Part shown: positions 7,430 through 9,158 of the stretch, piece by piece
Numbering within the stretch: position 1 is the stretch's first letter
Layout: each line of letters begins with the position of its first letter
Source of the DNA: Anaerolineae bacterium
Lineage (GTDB): Bacteria > Chloroflexota > Anaerolineae > E26-bin7
Reading direction: 5' to 3'
NCBI GenBank assembly: GCA_029933115.1
Contig: JAOZOT010000126.1
Coordinates: 1-9,158, forward strand
Length of the DNA stretch: 9,158 nucleotides
Translations under genes and position numbers: made by a program
The notes under the pieces: generated by a model
What the model saw: only the letters and a program-made list of their open reading frames with translations
What the model was told of the DNA's origin: nothing
The model's database searches: none

Positions 7430-7448
7430 TGCCGTCTTCAATGCGGCA
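7430..7448. promoter_or_regulatory. Small dyad at the predicted transcription start, possible operator
   Basis: TGCCG (7430-7434) and CGGCA (7444-7448) form a perfect 5+5 dyad with a nine-base centre. It begins about seven bases downstream of the TATAAT box. The position suits a repressor site, but arms of five bases are common by chance. Confidence 0.3.
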
Positions 7449-7454
7449 GATAAT

Positions 7455-7483
7455 ATTATAACACATAAGTTGGCGGCTGTCAA
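7455..7483 (-). promoter_or_regulatory. Perfect-consensus sigma70 promoter of the bam operon
   Basis: The minus strand has TTGACA (7478-7483), a spacer of exactly 17 bases (7461-7477) and TATAAT (7455-7460). All 12 hexamer bases match the consensus. It lies six bases beyond the dch stop codon and points at bamB. The -10 box overlaps the palindrome ATAATATTAT (7451-7460). Such a strong core promoter on a substrate-induced operon suggests control by repression, or in the leader; that part is inference. Confidence 0.85.
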
Positions 7484-7489
7484 GGTGCT

Positions 7490-8263
7490 TCAGCGATTTT
7501 TCCAGGCCGGATCTCGCTTCTCCAGGAAGGCGGCCAACCCCTCGTGGGCGTCCTCGGTGGCCATCAGCTCATGCAGGTAGAGCGATTCGACCTTCTCCAG
7601 CGCATCGGCAAAGCTGAGGTCAAAGCCCTGATAGACGGCCCGTTTGTTCAGGCGCAGGATGGCAGCGGAGAGGCCGGTCAGCTTGCCGATGAACTCTTCG
7701 GTGGCCGCCTCCAGTTCTTCGGGAGGCACGGCCTTGTTGATCAGGCCGATGCGCTCCGCCTCTGGGGCCCGGATGTCTTCGCCGGTCAGGAGCAACTCCA
7801 GGGCCTTCGACCGGCCGATGAGACGGGGGAGGAGGACCGCCGCCACCGGAGCCAGGACGCCCACCTTGATCTCCGGCTGGCCGATTTTGGCCCGCTCCGA
7901 GGCGATGATCATGTCGCAGGCCATGGCCAGCTCGCAGCCACCGCCCAGCGCCGCTCCGTTGAGCACGGCCAAGGTGGGGATGTCCAGCTTTTGCAGAAGG
8001 CGGAACATGCCGTGGAAGACTTCGATCATCTCTTCCACTTTATCGGCCGTGTGATCGGCCACGTCCACCCCTACTGAGAAGGCTTTGCCGCTGCCGGTGA
8101 AGACCAGCACCTTAACCTCCTGGTCATCCAGCAGGCTCTCCAGCGCGGAGTTGATCTCGCGCATCATGGCGATGGTCATCCAGTTGAACGGCGGCTGATT
8201 GAGGGTGATCTTGGCCACCCCGTCGCCTCGCTCGAAAACGATGTGTTCGAATTTACTACTCAT
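7490..8263 (-). CDS. dch: Cyclohexa-1,5-diene-1-carbonyl-CoA hydratase (crotonase family)
   Basis: This 257-residue enoyl-CoA hydratase/isomerase-family enzyme probably adds water to the cyclic dienoyl-CoA made by benzoyl-CoA reductase, giving 6-hydroxycyclohex-1-ene-1-carbonyl-CoA. The oxyanion-hole region is ALGGGCELAMACD (105-117), and the two catalytic glutamates of hydratases are at E111 and E131 (GQPEIKVGV). After the second, the usual PGxGGTQRL is replaced by LAPVAAVLLPRLIG, which is typical of Dch. The C-terminus LYLHELMATEDAHEGLAAFLEKR also fits Dch (first 20 residues are the best match). At 257 residues it is far too short for the ring hydrolase BamA/Oah (about 375). AAAGGAG lies seven bases before the ATG. 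The gene is visibly more GC-rich than bamB or the upstream genes. No terminator separates it from the bam promoter, so readthrough into bamB is possible. A generic enoyl-CoA hydratase remains the alternative. Confidence 0.82.
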   Translation of the reverse strand: MSSKFEHIVFERGDGVAKITLNQPPFNWMTIAMMREINSALESLLDDQEVKVLVFTGSGKAFSVGVDVADHTADKVEEMIEVFHGMFRLLQKLDIPTLAVLNGAALGGGCELAMACDMIIASERAKIGQPEIKVGVLAPVAAVLLPRLIGRSKALELLLTGEDIRAPEAERIGLINKAVPPEELEAATEEFIGKLTGLSAAILRLNKRAVYQGFDLSFADALEKVESLYLHELMATEDAHEGLAAFLEKRDPAWKNR

Positions 8264-8270
8264 GCTATTT

Positions 8271-8277
8271 CTCCTTT
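8271..8277 (-). promoter_or_regulatory. Ribosome binding site of dch
   Basis: AAAGGAG lies seven bases upstream of the dch ATG at 8263 and supports that start. I see no convincing promoter in the 42 bases between the preceding small ORF and dch. Confidence 0.7.
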
Positions 8278-8305
8278 CTTTGGAAAGATAGACTTGTAAA
8301 CGTTC

Positions 8306-8458
8306 TCATATTCGGGTCTGAAAGGCATCCCTACTTTGGTTCATCAGATGGATCGGCGTGTCAAAGGAGCCATACAATGCCTTTCGCTCTTCAAGAAAGC
8401 GGGGATTCCTTTGGCGTATTTCAAGCTGCCTTCTCAAGGATTCTATCTCGTCGCTCAT
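8306..8458 (-). CDS. Small hypothetical protein (50 aa) coupled to the protease-like gene
   Basis: The ATG at 8458 overlaps the stop of the upstream protease-like gene by four bases (ATGA), and GAGG lies about ten bases upstream, which suggests coupled translation. The product begins MSDEIESLRRQLEIRQRNPR and continues to ...SRDAFQTRI. It is charged and probably helical at the N-terminus, with no signal peptide or membrane segment. I recognise no family. Support comes from the overlap, which matches the junction of the two genes before it, and from a protein-like composition. Its short length makes a chance ORF possible. Confidence 0.5.
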   Translation of the reverse strand: MSDEIESLRRQLEIRQRNPRFLEERKALYGSFDTPIHLMNQSRDAFQTRI

Positions 8459-8904
8459 TCGAACTGACCTCGCACGACCTGGTAGTCATCTGGCTCAGCG
8501 ATAAGCAGCACAACATTGCGCTTCCAGTCAAAGATAACGCTGAAGTGGTTCAGAACGTCGCGGCCCAGAATGGGAAAGTCGGCTGCATGGGGATCTAAAA
8601 ACACATTAACTTGACCGGTGAAGACCGCGATTTCTTTCTTTGGAGACTGGAATCGCAATTCCGTGCCGTGTTGAATATAGGGTATACCCGGTCCGCCAAT
8701 CCCGCTGGCGTCATCCTTGACATTCAGCGCCGAGGTATCAATACCAAGAAGGTCAACGCTTCTTGAGTGCAAGAAAGTCTCATCTGCCCCTGAGTCAATC
8801 AGGAACGATTGTCTCACCCAATGACCATCAGCAGCAAGCACATAGCCAGCGATAAACGGGCGATACGCGCCTCTGTGAAATCGGTACCTGCCATAGAGAA
8901 TCAT
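8455..8904 (-). CDS. Retropepsin-like aspartyl protease family protein
   Basis: This 149-residue protein has the single-domain fold pattern of retropepsin-like aspartyl proteases. The catalytic motif FLIDSGADETFL has D37-S38-G39, and the C-terminal hydrophobic signature is PILGRDVLNHF (111-121), followed by a closing strand. Such proteins act as homodimers, each subunit giving one catalytic aspartate. No signal peptide or membrane segment is visible, so it is probably cytoplasmic. Its substrate is unknown. It overlaps the upstream DUF5678-like gene by four bases (ATGA) and the downstream 50-codon ORF in the same way, so the three are likely one operon. This gene pair is accessory in character and has no evident link to aromatic metabolism. 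Confidence 0.75.
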   Translation of the reverse strand: MILYGRYRFHRGAYRPFIAGYVLAADGHWVRQSFLIDSGADETFLHSRSVDLLGIDTSALNVKDDASGIGGPGIPYIQHGTELRFQSPKKEIAVFTGQVNVFLDPHAADFPILGRDVLNHFSVIFDWKRNVVLLIAEPDDYQVVRGQFE

Positions 8905-9110
8905 ACCACCAGAATCCTCTTTGTCCAGGGTATATATTCTACAAATGGCCTTCGATCAGGGTATTTTAATCTCACCTTCTCCTCGACCTCTTCGTAGGTA
9001 TCGCCCATAAACAACTCTTGGTTGACCACTGCAATGTACTTCCCTCGATACTCACGTTCGATTTCTTCAGCATGAGCGGCCAGCCAATCGAAATCGGCTT
9101 GATCCTGCAT
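8901..9110 (-). CDS. DUF5678-like small protein
   Basis: This 69-residue protein has the pattern FDWLAAHAEEIEREYRGKYI, then AVVNQELFMGDTYEEVEEKV and KYPDRRPFVEYIPWTKRILVV. That resembles the DUF5678 family: a W, then 'EI..+Y+GK.IAV', a G.(S/T).EE segment and a final hydrophobic strand. Function is unknown; members are often encoded next to retropepsin-like proteins, as here. The ATG at 9110 has GAGGAG twelve bases upstream, rather far. The frame stays open through 16 more codons to the window edge, so the true start may lie outside. Confidence 0.65.
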   Translation of the reverse strand: MQDQADFDWLAAHAEEIEREYRGKYIAVVNQELFMGDTYEEVEEKVRLKYPDRRPFVEYIPWTKRILVV

Positions 9111-9158
9111 GAATCGCTCATGCTCCTCAGGGGTCGCTTGTCGGGTTTCCTTCAGCCT

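Larger units (their letters stand above)
7116..7454 (-). other. Long untranslated leader of the bam operon
   Basis: From the predicted start of transcription near 7448 to the bamB GTG there are about 330 bases without a convincing gene. The stretch holds the 20-base-arm hairpin at 7229-7285 and two perfect 9-base complementary pairs. One is GACGCAGGT 7331-7339 with ACCTGCGTC 7194-7202, which would enclose the hairpin. The other is TGAAGACGG 7354-7362 with CCGTCTTCA 7432-7440. Short ORFs here (63-67 codons) overlap bamB out of frame and show no family features. I recognise no known riboswitch. A structured regulatory leader is possible but unproven. Confidence 0.45.

Noticed and set aside
7544..8077. 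Plus-strand ORFs opposite dch (177 and 136 codons)
   Set aside because: High GC of dch leaves the complementary frames open; the products look like low-complexity shadow translations.
7490..8263. Assignment of the crotonase gene as bamA/oah (6-oxocyclohexenecarbonyl-CoA hydrolase)
   Set aside because: At 257 residues it is over 100 residues too short, and both hydratase glutamates and the Dch-type C-terminus are present.
8320..8385. 9-base inverted repeat GAAAGGCAT / ATGCCTTTC upstream of dch
   Set aside because: Both arms fall inside the 50-codon ORF, and no terminator or operator context is visible; chance is sufficient.
1..9158. Alternative genetic code with UGA as Trp or Gly
   Set aside because: UGA is used as the ordinary stop at the ends of bamE, bamC, dch, the protease-like gene and the DUF5678-like gene, and in-frame UGA occurs only at the two conserved cysteine positions.
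1..9158. CRISPR arrays, tRNA or rRNA genes
   Set aside because: No regularly spaced direct repeats and no cloverleaf or rRNA signature were seen on either strand.

Overview
This window is part of an anaerobic aromatic-degradation locus. All recognisable genes are on the minus strand, so in transcription order the window reads from its right end to its left end. Its core is bamB-bamC-bamD-bamE-bamF, the tungsten-dependent class II benzoyl-CoA reductase (dearomatising reductase) operon known from Geobacter and other strict anaerobes. It is preceded by a crotonase-family gene that fits dch/bamR, cyclohexa-1,5-diene-1-carbonyl-CoA hydratase, the next enzyme of the pathway. The source is therefore most likely an obligately anaerobic sulfate-, metal- or syntrophically respiring bacterium. 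Desulfobacterota is my first guess; Dehalococcoidia-type Chloroflexota and clostridial aromatic degraders are not excluded.

Layout in transcription order: (1) 9110-8306, three small tightly coupled genes: a DUF5678-like protein, a retropepsin-like aspartyl protease and a previously unlisted 50-codon ORF. Each junction is a 4-base ATGA overlap. (2) 8263-7490, dch, clearly more GC-rich than its neighbours. (3) 7489-7116, a 374-base gap with a perfect-consensus sigma70 promoter (TTGACA, 17 bases, TATAAT) and a roughly 330-base untranslated leader containing a 20-base-arm hairpin and longer-range complementary segments. (4) 7115-5148 bamB, the active-site W-bis-pterin subunit. (5) 5152-5031, a 122-base palindromic REP/MITE-like element with perfect 15-base terminal inverted repeats; the bamB stop codon lies inside one terminus. 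(6) 4967-4437 bamC, 4429-3272 bamD, 3241-119 bamE, and the first 28 codons of bamF (85-1).

The main result is that two consecutive genes carry an in-frame UGA exactly where the family has a conserved cysteine. In bamE (TGA at 2996-2998) the site is the HdrA motif D-C-S-I-[UGA]-I-L-A-P-K. A simple ORF search splits this gene into an 81-residue and a 957-residue piece, but it is one 1040-residue protein. In bamF (TGA at 35-37) the site is the MvhD motif G-F-V-C-H-W-[UGA]-x-Y-G-A-A-D-L. Both look like selenocysteine codons. The bamE UGA is followed at the right distance by a 7-bp hairpin with an AGGU loop, as expected of a bacterial SECIS element. UGA is also the ordinary stop of bamC, bamE, dch and others here, so wholesale recoding is not the explanation.

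Together, BamB (with BamC as electron-transfer partner) reduces benzoyl-CoA to the cyclic dienoyl-CoA. BamD, BamE and BamF form a heterodisulfide-reductase/MvhD-like electron-transfer module thought to drive this very low-potential step by flavin-based bifurcation, and Dch hydrates the diene. The rest of the complex (bamGHI) is expected beyond the left edge.
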